Below are positions 53,140-62,005 of a stretch of 64,000 nt of DNA, piece after piece. The position numbers and the translations under genes were made by a program. Under the pieces are notes generated by a model, which was given only the letters and a program-made list of their open reading frames with translations, was not told the origin of the DNA and searched no databases. How positions within the stretch are numbered: the first letter of the stretch is position 1; each line of letters opens with the position of its first letter. The DNA comes from Akkermansia muciniphila (GTDB lineage Bacteria; Verrucomicrobiota; Kiritimatiellia; RFP12; JAAYNR01): the NCBI GenBank assembly GCA_945870025.1, contig CAMBQN010000004.1:1-64000 (forward strand). Direction: 5' to 3'.

Positions 53140-54969
53140 ATGAATTCAAATTTTTATGAGCTGCCTGCCGATACGGCGGCGGATTGCGACGTCTACGAGC
53201 ACGATGTGGCGCAGTTTCTGGCCGGAGACCTTTCGGCGGATGTTCTCAAGGCCAAGCGGGTCGCTCGTGGCGTGTACGAGCAACGACAGGACGGCACATT
53301 CATGAGCCGCGTCCGGGTGGCTGGCGGAACGTTGAATGCCGAGCAGGCGCGGGAACTGGCGGCGCTGAGCCGCGAGTTCGGCAACGGACTCCTGCACGTC
53401 ACGACCCGGCAGGATATACAGTTTCACGATGTCGCCCTCGGCAACACGCCGGGGATCATGCGGCGCTTGCTGTCCGTCGGATTGCCCGTCAAGGGCGGCG
53501 GCGGTAATACCGTTCGCAACGTGACGGCGTGCCCGTACGCGGGTGTCTGTCGCGCCGAAGCCTGGGATGTCACCCCGTGCGCCTATGCGGTGACCGAATA
53601 CCTGATCACCGTCCCGGGCAGTTATAATCTGCCGCGCAAGTACAAGATCGCATTCAGCGGCTGCGGTGCCGATTGCGCCCTAGCCCAGGTTTCGGACCTC
53701 GGCTTCATCGCACAGGTACGCGACGGCACCCCCGGCTTCCGGGTGCTGGCTGGTGGCGGTATGGGCGCTCGATCCCGGGTTGCGGACGTGCTCTGTGATT
53801 GGGTTCCCGCCACCGAAATCATCCGCGTGGCCGAGACGGTGCGCCGGCTGTTCGACCGTCTGGGCGATCGAACGAACCGGAATCGCGCCCGGTTGCGCTA
53901 TGTCTTTGACCGCATCGGCGTCGCGGCGTTCCGCCAACAGTACGACGAGGAGATGGCTGTTGTTATCCGCGAGGGTGTTCCCGAATGGCGCGGGCGCCTC
54001 GTCCCGGCCGACGGCACGCAGCAGAACATCATCGGAGTTCCGCCTGCGGAGATCCGCCACGGCATCCGCGTCATTCCTCAACGTCAGGCGGGCGTGGTGG
54101 CCCTACCGTTGCATCTGCCCCTTGGTTTTCTGCCCGCAAACGATTTTGCGCGCGTTGGCGAGCTGGCAGCGCGATACAGCTCGGAATCGGGATTACGCAC
54201 GACGCGAACGCAGCACCTGCTGCTGCGAGGCGTGAAAGACGCGGATGTGCCGCACGTGGCCGCCGACTTGCGTGCTCTGGAAACCGATGTCCTGACACCC
54301 ACGCCGCTGGACCGGTTCGTGGCCTGCGCCGGAGCCTCAACCTGCCGGCTGGGCTTGTGCCTGGCGCGTAATGCGGCGCGCGCCTGCGCCGTTGCGCTGG
54401 AGGCGCGCGGCGTGGCGCGCGACACGCTCGATGCGATGCAGTTTCATATCAACGGTTGCCCCAACGCCTGCGGCCAGCAACCCGTGGGCGCGATCGGATG
54501 CTACGGCGCCTCCCAGCGGGTGGCCGGCCGTCTCGTGCCGTCCTACGTCGTGACGATCGGCGGACGGTGCGGCGTCGATGGTGTGCAGTTCGGCACGGCT
54601 GTGGGCAAGGTGCCGGCGGCTGCATTGCCGGCGGCGATGGGGGATCTGGCCGTCGCGTTCGCATCCCAACGCGCGCCGGGCGAGTCGTTTCTGGCCTACG
54701 CGGACCGGATGGGTATTGAATTGTTCAAGACGGTTCTCCGTCGCAATGCAGTCATCCCTGACTTTTCCGAGCGACCCGATTTCTATCGCGATGTGGGGGT
54801 AACGGAGTGCTTTTCTCTCGACGGTTGTGGATCCGGGGAATGCGGGGCTGGCGCTCTGGAAAACCATCAGCCCCCGCCGTCCAGAACGCAGACGGCAACA
54901 GCCGATGCGTCCACCGATGAGTCCGGCTCCTGCTGCATTCCGGGTTGCGTCTGCACCCCTCCTCGTTAG
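53140..54969 (+). CDS. Assimilatory sulfite reductase hemoprotein (nitrite/sulfite reductase family) with Cys-rich tail
   Basis: 609 residues, start after AAGGAG. It contains the duplicated ferredoxin-like half-domains, TTRQDIQFHDV, NVTACPYAGVCRAE, and the siroheme/[4Fe-4S] ligands CAGASTCRLG and NGCPNACG. It reduces sulfite to sulfide with six electrons. The C-terminal about 60 residues are unusual: CFSLDGCGSGECGAG, a Pro/Thr linker, then SCCIPGCVCTPPR. This could bind an extra metal or cluster, or mimic a metallothionein-like tail. No flavoprotein partner (CysJ) is present, so ferredoxin is the probable donor. It is the last gene of the sulfate operon and converges with hemL. Confidence 0.9.
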   Translation: MNSNFYELPADTAADCDVYEHDVAQFLAGDLSADVLKAKRVARGVYEQRQDGTFMSRVRVAGGTLNAEQARELAALSREFGNGLLHVTTRQDIQFHDVALGNTPGIMRRLLSVGLPVKGGGGNTVRNVTACPYAGVCRAEAWDVTPCAYAVTEYLITVPGSYNLPRKYKIAFSGCGADCALAQVSDLGFIAQVRDGTPGFRVLAGGGMGARSRVADVLCDWVPATEIIRVAETVRRLFDRLGDRTNRNRARLRYVFDRIGVAAFRQQYDEEMAVVIREGVPEWRGRLVPADGTQQNIIGVPPAEIRHGIRVIPQRQAGVVALPLHLPLGFLPANDFARVGELAARYSSESGLRTTRTQHLLLRGVKDADVPHVAADLRALETDVLTPTPLDRFVACAGASTCRLGLCLARNAARACAVALEARGVARDTLDAMQFHINGCPNACGQQPVGAIGCYGASQRVAGRLVPSYVVTIGGRCGVDGVQFGTAVGKVPAAALPAAMGDLAVAFASQRAPGESFLAYADRMGIELFKTVLRRNAVIPDFSERPDFYRDVGVTECFSLDGCGSGECGAGALENHQPPPSRTQTATADASTDESGSCCIPGCVCTPPR

Positions 54970-54984
54970 CGGGTGCCACAGCGA

Positions 54985-56286
54985 TCATTCATTAGTCAGC
55001 GGGATGCCCGCGCTCCAGTTTGCGGCCTCGATCAAGCGCGTCACATCATCGTCGGTATGAGCGGCGGATATGAAACTAACCTCGAACTGCGACGGCGGGA
55101 GGTAGATCCCCCTGCCCAGCAGGTGATGGAAAAAACGGGCGTACCGCGCGGCGTCGCAGCGTTTGGCGTCATGCAGGTTGCGAATCGGCCCTTCGCCGAA
55201 GAATATCGTGAACAGGCCGCCCCGCTGCGCGCAATGCGCATTTATGCCGTGCATCCGCGCCTGTCGTTCGATCGCTTCCGCCACCCGTCTTCCCTGACGC
55301 TCGATCGACGGATAGGGATTCTCATCGATCAATATCTTGAGCGTGCTCAGCCCGGCGGCCACCGCCACGGGGTTGCCGCTCAATGTGCCGGCCTGATAAA
55401 CAGGGCCGGAGGGGGAGAGACGTTCCAGAATGTCGGTCCGACCGCCGCAGGCGCCGACGGGCATGCCGCCGCCGATGATCTTGCCCAGGCACGTCAGATC
55501 AGGGGTGATTCCGCACAGTGATCCGTAGGTCGTGGGCCCCAGCCGGAAGCCGGTGATCACCTCGTCAAAAATGAGCAACGCCCCCGTGTCCCGCGTGAGG
55601 CGCCTCAGCGCCTCCAGGAAACCGGGCGTGGGAGTCACCAGCCCCATGTTTCCGGCAATCGGCTCCACGATGATCGCCGCCACATCGTCTCCGTGCCTCT
55701 GCATCAACGCCTCCACCGCCGCCGTGTCGTTGTAGGGAGCAATCCACGTGTCGGCCACCACACCGGCCGGAACGCCTGCCGAGGAGGAGGCGAGTCCGGC
55801 TGTCAGCAGTCCGCTTCCCGCCGAAACCAGCAGGGCATCCGCGTGGCCGTGATAGCAGCCGTCGAACTTCAGGATTTTTCTGCGACCGGTAAAGCCCCGC
55901 GCGAGCCGGATGGCGGTCATGCAGGCTTCGGTTCCGGAACTGACCAGCCGCACCCGTTCCATTCCGGGACTCCGGGCGCAGAGCAGCTCGGCGAGCTCGA
56001 CTTCCCGCTCGGTGCAGGCGCCAAAGGATAGGCCGTCCGCTGCCGCGCGGCAGACCGCTTCCACAACCGCCGGGTGGGCATGGCCCAGAATCAGCGGACC
56101 CCATGAGCCGCAATAGTCAATGAACACCTTTCCGTCCGCCGATGTGAAGCGAGCCCCTGTGCCGCGTGTAATGAATACGGGTGTGCCGCCAACCGCATTA
56201 AAGGCCCGCACCGGGCTGTTGACCCCGCCCGGTATCACGCGGCGGGCACGGGCGAAGAGAGCCTCTGAAGAGGCGGGATCGCTCAC
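54985..56286 (-). CDS. hemL: Glutamate-1-semialdehyde 2,1-aminomutase
   Basis: 433 residues from GTG 56286, which overlaps the hemB stop (GTGA) and has GAGGTGG upstream; a longer frame to 56316 lies inside hemB. Class III aminotransferase features: IPGGVNSPVRAFNAVGG, YCGSWGPLILGHAHP, the PLP region LIFDEVITGFR, and the Schiff-base Lys in CLGKIIGGGMPVGA. It makes 5-aminolevulinate from glutamate 1-semialdehyde, the product of the HemA domain encoded upstream (C5 pathway). It is the last gene of the tetrapyrrole operon. Confidence 0.95.
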   Translation of the reverse strand: MSDPASSEALFARARRVIPGGVNSPVRAFNAVGGTPVFITRGTGARFTSADGKVFIDYCGSWGPLILGHAHPAVVEAVCRAAADGLSFGACTEREVELAELLCARSPGMERVRLVSSGTEACMTAIRLARGFTGRRKILKFDGCYHGHADALLVSAGSGLLTAGLASSSAGVPAGVVADTWIAPYNDTAAVEALMQRHGDDVAAIIVEPIAGNMGLVTPTPGFLEALRRLTRDTGALLIFDEVITGFRLGPTTYGSLCGITPDLTCLGKIIGGGMPVGACGGRTDILERLSPSGPVYQAGTLSGNPVAVAAGLSTLKILIDENPYPSIERQGRRVAEAIERQARMHGINAHCAQRGGLFTIFFGEGPIRNLHDAKRCDAARYARFFHHLLGRGIYLPPSQFEVSFISAAHTDDDVTRLIEAANWSAGIPLTNE

Positions 56287-57266
56287 AGGACCACCTCGCC
56301 ATAGCGTCCCGCCCAATACGAAATGATGAGATCGGCGCCGGCACGGTGGATGGCAAACAGGGATTCGCGAACCAGGGCCTTCAAGTCGCCCATATTGCGA
56401 TCTGCCGCAGCAATCAGCATGGCGTATTCGCCGCTCACGTTATAGGCGGCGAGGGGCAATTGCGTGTTCTGGCGCAACCGGGCGATCACATCAAGATAAA
56501 AGAGCGCCGGTTTGACCATCAGGATGTCCGCCCCCTCGGCCTCGTCCATTTCCGATTCACGCAGCGCGAGGGCCGGGGCGCGATAGGACGTCTGATACCC
56601 CTGCCGGTCACCCGATTGTGGCGCCGACTGTTCGGCCTCTCGGAAGGGGCCGTACAGCGAGGATGCAAACTTGGTCGAGTAACTCATCAGCAAGGTGTCC
56701 AGGAATCGAGCCTCGACGAGGGCGCGGTGAATGGTGATGACCTGCCCATCCATCATGGCGCTCGGCGCCACGCCGTCCGCGCCCGCACCGGCGTGGGAGA
56801 CAGCCACGCGGGCCAGACACGCGCACGCGGCATCATTATCAACCTGGCCGTCACGGCGCAGCGGACCGCAGTGGCCGTGGTGCGTATAGGCACAGAGGCA
56901 GACGTCGGTGAAGACCACGAGATGGGGGAAGTTTTTTTTGACGGCCCTCACCGCTCGTTGCACCGGCGCGTCGTCTCGCCAGGCCTCGGATCCCTTGCCA
57001 TCCTTGCGGTTCGCTCCAGACAGGCCGAACAGCAAAATCCCGCCGATTCCCTCGCGCACCGGCTGCTCCAGCGCGCTCAGCAGCGTATCCACACTGTAGC
57101 GATACTGGCCGGGCATGGCGTGGATCGGCTCCTTGAGATTTCGCCCCGCGCCCACAAATACCGGCCAGATGAATTTCTCAGGCCCCGGCAGGGGCTCGTC
57201 AAAAAGCCGGCGGCGCGGAGCCGTCAGCCGCAAACGCCGCAACCGAATTTCAGGATAACCGCTCAT
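56283..57266 (-). CDS. hemB: Porphobilinogen synthase (5-aminolevulinate dehydratase)
   Basis: 327 residues from ATG 57266, six bases after AAGGAGG. The Cys-rich zinc site (DVCLCAYTHHGHCG) is present, so it is the zinc type. The two substrate lysines are in YSTKFASSLYGPFR and MVKPALFYLD, and the C-terminus (HRAGADLIISYWAGRY) is conserved. It condenses two 5-aminolevulinates to porphobilinogen. Its start lies 17 bp inside the end of the hemC-cobA-hemD gene and its stop overlaps hemL, so the genes are translationally coupled. Confidence 0.96.
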   Translation of the reverse strand: MSGYPEIRLRRLRLTAPRRRLFDEPLPGPEKFIWPVFVGAGRNLKEPIHAMPGQYRYSVDTLLSALEQPVREGIGGILLFGLSGANRKDGKGSEAWRDDAPVQRAVRAVKKNFPHLVVFTDVCLCAYTHHGHCGPLRRDGQVDNDAACACLARVAVSHAGAGADGVAPSAMMDGQVITIHRALVEARFLDTLLMSYSTKFASSLYGPFREAEQSAPQSGDRQGYQTSYRAPALALRESEMDEAEGADILMVKPALFYLDVIARLRQNTQLPLAAYNVSGEYAMLIAAADRNMGDLKALVRESLFAIHRAGADLIISYWAGRYGEVVL

Positions 57267-59421
57267 GTCCAACCTCCTTGGAAACACACGCCAGATTCTC
57301 GGTGCATCGCACCGTCGCCAGTTTCATCACGGCCGATTCCACGGTCGCCTCGACGGCGGTGTGGCTGCTCAGCACCCCCTGGCGTGCGAGCGCCGCTTGC
57401 GTGGGCTGGCCGATCGCCACGACCGTCTTTCCGTCGAGCGATTGCGGCGGACGCAGCTCGGCATAGGCCTCAACGGCCGACGCGCTGGCAAATACAACCG
57501 CATCAAAATCGGGAATCCGCTCCGGTCGCACCGGGGTCGCGTTGTACAGCACGCAGTCGGTTACGTCAAAACCTGTGCGGATCAGGGCCTCGGTCAGTTC
57601 CATGCCGGCCGCCCGCGAACGGACCCGCAACACCGTCGTACCCGCAGGAATCGTCCGGGCGGCCGCTTCAATCACGCCTGCCGCGCCGAATCGTGCCACG
57701 GGCACGATCTCCGGCACGATCCCGTAGCCTCTGAACGCATCGGCCGTCCCGGGTCCCGCCACGAGGATCCGCGGCAATCGGCGCACGTCAATCGCCTGAT
57801 CGGCCAGAATGCGCATCAGCAGGTGTACGGCCGACGGCGATGTCACCGCTAGCCACTCGAATCGGTCGAGCGTCGCGAGTACGGGCACGCATTCCGGTTC
57901 CGGCGTCATCCGAATCAGCGGCAGGGGCACAGGAATACCACCGAGGTCTTTCACCGCGTTGATCGTTTTTTGCTGCAGCGCGTCGCTGCCTGGCAGCAGC
58001 ACTCGGACGCCACCGAGCGCGCCCCATTCCCGATGAAAGCCGTGTGCGGCGGGAGTGCCCACGATGATGAGGCCAGGAGAATGTGATAGCCGGCGATCGG
58101 TGAGCGGCCCGGCGGATGTGTCAACGATATCGGCGAGCGTAGCTCGGATGACGGTTTCGTCCGGCGATCCGGCGTCGAAGACGAGAGCGATGGGTGTCGC
58201 GGGATTCAATCCGTCGGACCTGAGTTGTTCAACCAGTTCAGGAAGCACACCGACGCCCATGAAGATGACGAGCGGCAGTTCGTTGCGGACGCTGGATTGC
58301 ACGGAACCGACCGTGCCATCCTGGCGGCGCGAGGTCATCACGGTGAAACCTGGAGCGACGCCGCGCTGCGTCAACAGCATGCCGGTTCCCGTGGTTGCGG
58401 TGGTGAGGCTGCTAACCCCCGGCAGGACGCGGTAGGGGAGGTGTAGCGCATCGAGCGTTGAGAGCTCCTCGGCGAGACGGCCAAAAATGCCGGGGTCGCC
58501 GCCTTTCAGGCGAATGACGCGTCTGCCGCGGCGGGCGGCGGCCGCGAGTCGCGCGTTGATTTCCGACTGCGGAACGGTGTGCGCCCCGCACCGTTTGCCG
58601 ACGTCCACGCGCTGCGCGTGCCGTGGCAACTGTTTCAACAAGTCCGCATCCAGCAGGCTGTCATGGAAGCACACGTCCGAGTGCGCCAGCGCGTTCCAGG
58701 AGGCCAGGGTGCAGCTCTCGGCCGAACCGCATCCAGCGCCGGCGAAGACCACCGATGTGACGAAGAGGCTTCGGATGCGCAGCCATCGTTCATCCCCGGC
58801 GCGAAAGGTGATCGCTAGATGACCCTGACCTTCTGGAGGCGACAGATCGTCGGTGGAAATCCAGCCGGAAATGCGGTCGTCCAGTCCTAGGCGCTGAAGC
58901 GCCGCGCCGGCCATGATCAAAAGATCGTAATCCCCTCGGTCCAACCGGGCGAGCCGCTCCTCGATGGTTCCACGGATGCTTTCAATACGCATGCGTGGCC
59001 AGGTCTGTCGGCAATACCTTTCGCGGCGGTAGCTGCTGACGCCCGCGATGCCGTCGGCGCGCAGACCCTCGCGTGTCTCGCCCGGCCTCAGCACCCATAC
59101 ATCGCGCGGATCGGCGGGATCGGGGAGCCAGAACCAATCGATCCCCGCAGGCGGCGAGTCCTCCAGATCCTTGGCGCTATGCACCGCGCAGTCGGCCCTG
59201 CCGTTTAGCACCGCCAGGTGCAGATCGCGGGTGAAGAAGTCGGGGGCGCTCAGACGCAAGTCAACGGCCTTGTCGCGATCTCCCGGACTCGAACACGGGT
59301 GTGTGACCAATTGCACGTCCGGCAGCAGGCCACTGATGGCCCGCGCCGCTTCCTCAGCCTGGATCAAGGCCAGCCGACTGCTTCTAGTCGCCAGTGTGAA
59401 TGCCATCACAGACACGGTCAT
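57250..59421 (-). CDS. Trifunctional fusion: HemC (lacking domain 3) + uroporphyrinogen-III methyltransferase + HemD
   Basis: About 723 residues. Start ATG 59421 or, with better Shine-Dalgarno spacing (GGAG, seven bases), GTG 59415. Part 1 (about 1-215) is hydroxymethylbilane synthase domains 1 and 2: TLATRSSRLALIQAEEA, CAVHSAKDLE with the catalytic Asp, GTIEERLARLDRGDYDLLIMA, PEGQGHLAI. Domain 3, which carries the dipyrromethane cofactor Cys in a GGC-type loop, is absent; the sequence passes directly into SUMT (about 220-455): DVGKRCGAHTVPQSEIN, VIRLKGGDPGIFGR, SPGLIIVG. The first SUMT loop, normally GAGPGDPELLT, reads GAGCGSAESCT. Part 3 (about 470-723) is uroporphyrinogen-III synthase. Together they serve heme and siroheme synthesis. 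HemC competence is in doubt; the fusion itself is clear. Confidence 0.85.
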   Translation of the reverse strand: MTVSVMAFTLATRSSRLALIQAEEAARAISGLLPDVQLVTHPCSSPGDRDKAVDLRLSAPDFFTRDLHLAVLNGRADCAVHSAKDLEDSPPAGIDWFWLPDPADPRDVWVLRPGETREGLRADGIAGVSSYRRERYCRQTWPRMRIESIRGTIEERLARLDRGDYDLLIMAGAALQRLGLDDRISGWISTDDLSPPEGQGHLAITFRAGDERWLRIRSLFVTSVVFAGAGCGSAESCTLASWNALAHSDVCFHDSLLDADLLKQLPRHAQRVDVGKRCGAHTVPQSEINARLAAAARRGRRVIRLKGGDPGIFGRLAEELSTLDALHLPYRVLPGVSSLTTATTGTGMLLTQRGVAPGFTVMTSRRQDGTVGSVQSSVRNELPLVIFMGVGVLPELVEQLRSDGLNPATPIALVFDAGSPDETVIRATLADIVDTSAGPLTDRRLSHSPGLIIVGTPAAHGFHREWGALGGVRVLLPGSDALQQKTINAVKDLGGIPVPLPLIRMTPEPECVPVLATLDRFEWLAVTSPSAVHLLMRILADQAIDVRRLPRILVAGPGTADAFRGYGIVPEIVPVARFGAAGVIEAAARTIPAGTTVLRVRSRAAGMELTEALIRTGFDVTDCVLYNATPVRPERIPDFDAVVFASASAVEAYAELRPPQSLDGKTVVAIGQPTQAALARQGVLSSHTAVEATVESAVMKLATVRCTENLACVSKEVGHERLS

Positions 59422-60844
59422 ACTCCCCGATATGCTCGCAGATGATGCGGTCGCCAACGACCAAGGCCTGCTGCAGCGCCCCGGTATCACTGCGTAACTC
59501 GTGATTGAGATCGTCCAAATTCGCCACGCGAAGCGAAGCTCTCCCGGCGGCGAAGTCCGACGCGACATTGCGCGGCACGCCGAGATCAACGATCACCAAG
59601 GGATGATTAGGATCGATCCACGACGCATGCGCCGCCGTCAGAATCGGATCTTTTCCAGCCGTGGCGCAAATCACGGCATCCTGTTCACCGAGGGCTTCGC
59701 GCATCTGTGTCTGGGGATACCAGGTGACGGTGTCCAATCCAGCACGCATGAACGCCGGAGGCTGGGCGCGGGTGCAGCAGGACACCGCCGCGCCGAGATC
59801 GAGCAGTTTTTGCACCAGAGACCGGCCGACCACGCCGGCGCCGATCACGAGCACGCGCCGCGTGCGCAAATCGCCCAGAATGTCGGTCAGGTAAGTCAGG
59901 CAGCGATCCTCAATTTCGGTTGCCGCCAGAATGTCGCCGGTCGCGCGATGGATGGCGTTTCCGATGCGCAGGGCGCGCCCCACCCAATCGTGAAGAATGC
60001 CCGCCGACCAGCCGTTGTGGTGGCTCAGCGCCAGCGCATCCTTAATCTGCGCGCGAATATGGGTTTCGCGGGGCGTTTGTGACAGCAGGCCTGCTGCAAC
60101 CAAAGCCACATGCCGAAAAGCATCCTTGCCGCAATGTGCGTACGAACACCGGGCCTCGAGGCTGGCAAGGCCGAGCACGCGCGAGACGAGTGCGATCAGG
60201 GCTGGCGTGATGGCTCCCAGCCCCACAACCTCCATTCGGTTGCAGGTGTTGACAATCATGAATTCGTGCAGTCCCAGAATCTGCCGCAGCCCTGCCGTGG
60301 TCTCATCCAGATGCGCGCCGGAAAGGTGGAGAGACTCCCTTCCAGCGAGATTCACGAGGCGGTGATCGGTGCCCACCACCAGCAGATCGGACTGTCCCAG
60401 AGCCTCCGCGTGCCGGGAGAGGCTCTCCTTGATTAACCGGGCACGCCGGCAAGAGGCTCCGCCTGTGGAGACACTGACGGTCAAATCCCCGTGTTTGAAA
60501 CTGGCCGGCGAGATGAAATCGCCATCCTCCCAGCCGCGGTCCGGACACGCGCACAGCACGCCGCGTGCGTGGCAATCCTCCAGAATGCTCCGGTTCAGTG
60601 ACGGATCGTCCGTCGCGGCAATCACCACAAAGGGCTTGCCATCCAAATCACCCGGGGCATAATGCCGCCGCATGATCTGCATTCCGCGGCACCCCCGCAA
60701 CCCTTCGGTATAGTCCCCGATTTCGGGTGCAACCAGCACCACCTCGGCGCCTGCCTCAAGGAGTGCCCCGGCCTTGCGTCCGGCCACCGTCCCCCCGCCG
60801 ACGACCAGACAACGGCGCCCCTCGACCAGCAAGGCGACCGGCAT
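59384..60844 (-). CDS. hemA: Fusion of precorrin-2 dehydrogenase (CysG-B/Met8 type) and glutamyl-tRNA reductase (HemA)
   Basis: 486 residues from ATG 60844, chosen because homologues begin near PVALLVEGRRCLVVGGG; an in-frame ATG lies at 60877. Residues about 1-145 form the NAD-binding Met8-like domain (GGGTVAGRKAGALLEAGA, AATDDPSLNRSI, TGGASCRRARLIKESL) that oxidises precorrin-2 to sirohydrochlorin and may insert iron. Residues about 152-486 are glutamyl-tRNA reductase: catalytic Cys in IVNTCNRMEVVG, RRVLVIGAGVVGRS, VDLGVPRN. One chain thus sits at both the entry to tetrapyrrole synthesis and the siroheme branch. It overlaps the hemC fusion by about 35 bp. Confidence 0.9.
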   Translation of the reverse strand: MPVALLVEGRRCLVVGGGTVAGRKAGALLEAGAEVVLVAPEIGDYTEGLRGCRGMQIMRRHYAPGDLDGKPFVVIAATDDPSLNRSILEDCHARGVLCACPDRGWEDGDFISPASFKHGDLTVSVSTGGASCRRARLIKESLSRHAEALGQSDLLVVGTDHRLVNLAGRESLHLSGAHLDETTAGLRQILGLHEFMIVNTCNRMEVVGLGAITPALIALVSRVLGLASLEARCSYAHCGKDAFRHVALVAAGLLSQTPRETHIRAQIKDALALSHHNGWSAGILHDWVGRALRIGNAIHRATGDILAATEIEDRCLTYLTDILGDLRTRRVLVIGAGVVGRSLVQKLLDLGAAVSCCTRAQPPAFMRAGLDTVTWYPQTQMREALGEQDAVICATAGKDPILTAAHASWIDPNHPLVIVDLGVPRNVASDFAAGRASLRVANLDDLNHELRSDTGALQQALVVGDRIICEHIGEYDRVCDGIHTGD

Positions 60845-60885
60845 GGTTTTTCGAGCCTTTCTACCGTGCGTGATCATGTGCGTTT

Positions 60886-61692
60886 TCAGCCGCTCCTGTC
60901 TTGTGCATCATCAACGATGGACACGATAACCCCCTGCTCAGCCCGGCGTTGGCGCTCGCGCAACCAGACCAGTCCGATGGCAACCTCATAAAACACGATC
61001 AACGGGGCGGCCATCAGCACCTGGGAAAACGGATCGGGTCCCGGCGTCATCAGCATCGCCACGATCAAGAGTCCCACAATCACATGCCGACGCTTGTCGC
61101 GAAGCTGCTTCGAGTTAACGATCCCCACGGCGCCCAGAATGAACACCAGCATCGGAAATTGAAAGGCGACGCCAAACGCCAGCAGCAGCGTGAGCACAAA
61201 CGAGACGTAGTTGCCCGTTTCCCAGAATTCCGCAGGGGTTCCCATCCAGACCTCGATGTGCCGCATGATCTGAAAGGCCACCGGCAAGGTCCAACGGTGC
61301 GCCATCCAGACCCCGATGATGAATAACCCGATGGAAGCGCCCCCGCCTAGACACACCATCCGGCGCTCCCGCGCCGAGAGTCCCGGAAAAACGAAACGCC
61401 CGGCCACCACCAGGATAAACGGCAGACTGAAAAGCAGACCTGACCAGCAGACCACCCGCGTCATGATGGCGAAGCCGCCGCCCACCTGGGCGACGCGCAA
61501 GGCCACCACGTTCTCCAAACCTGCCCGAACATACGGATCACGCAGCCAGGCCAGAATCCGGGGCGCCAGCGGAATCGCCGCCACCAACCCGATCAAAAAT
61601 AATGTCGCCGACTGGATCAACACCAGTCGCAGATCCTGCAGGTGCGCCAAAAACGGCTTAATCATGGGATTGAGAGTCCGCAGATCTTTCAT
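60886..61692 (-). CDS. tatC: Sec-independent protein translocase TatC
   Basis: About 268 residues from ATG 61692, which has GGAG ten bases upstream; ATG 61668 is also plausible and a longer frame to 61743 lies deep in the preceding tat gene. Six membrane helices are visible, with FLAHLQDLRLVLI before helix 1 and VFPGLSARERRMV in the first periplasmic/cytoplasmic loops. FALTLLLAFG-like FVLTLLLAFGVAFQFP and MLMTPGPDPFSQVLMAAP are typical of TatC. It is the signal-peptide receptor of the twin-arginine pathway. It overlaps the upstream tatA/B gene. Confidence 0.92.
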   Translation of the reverse strand: MKDLRTLNPMIKPFLAHLQDLRLVLIQSATLFLIGLVAAIPLAPRILAWLRDPYVRAGLENVVALRVAQVGGGFAIMTRVVCWSGLLFSLPFILVVAGRFVFPGLSARERRMVCLGGGASIGLFIIGVWMAHRWTLPVAFQIMRHIEVWMGTPAEFWETGNYVSFVLTLLLAFGVAFQFPMLVFILGAVGIVNSKQLRDKRRHVIVGLLIVAMLMTPGPDPFSQVLMAAPLIVFYEVAIGLVWLRERQRRAEQGVIVSIVDDAQDRSG

Positions 61693-61948
61693 CAGACGCT
61701 TTCTCCGGAATTTCGGATCGTCGGACTTCTGACTCTTTTGCATGGAGGGCTTCCTTCTCCAGCACCCTCACCTGCGACTTGAACTCATCCATCGCCTGCC
61801 GCAGTCTATTCAGAACACGTCCGAGCGTCCGGGCGGCCTCCGGTAGCTTTTTGGGGCCGAATACCACCAGCGCCACAGTGAGAACCAGTAACAGTTCCAG
61901 AGGGCCCACCGAAGCGGGTAAAAACGACAACGGCAGCGTGTCAATCAT
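61658..61948 (-). CDS. TatA/TatB-type translocase subunit
   Basis: 96 residues from ATG 61948 (a TTG three codons earlier is less likely). A hydrophobic helix (about 14-30, GPLELLLVLTVALVVFGP) leads into FGPKKLPEAARTLGRVLNRLR, the TatA/B hinge and amphipathic helix, then a long charged tail. The longer tail and the GP-L motif with an acidic residue (GPLELL) lean towards TatB, but TatA and TatB cannot be firmly separated. It overlaps tatC by about 35 bp. Confidence 0.85.
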   Translation of the reverse strand: MIDTLPLSFLPASVGPLELLLVLTVALVVFGPKKLPEAARTLGRVLNRLRQAMDEFKSQVRVLEKEALHAKESEVRRSEIPEKASDERSADSQSHD

Positions 61949-62005
61949 GGCACTCAACCCGAATGCGTGCAGGCATAACAGCTTAGGATCGATTCCCGGA
62001 CGCCT

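Noticed and set aside
58700-59000. Frameshift as the reason for the missing HemC domain 3
   Set aside because: The frame is continuous from HemC through SUMT, and no domain-3 motif (GGC-type loop) is found in other frames near the junction.
59422-59589. Upstream extension of the hemC fusion (57 extra codons)
   Set aside because: It lies inside hemA coding sequence, reads as low-complexity Ser/Arg, and the conserved HemC start (AFTLATRSSRLAL) comes after it.
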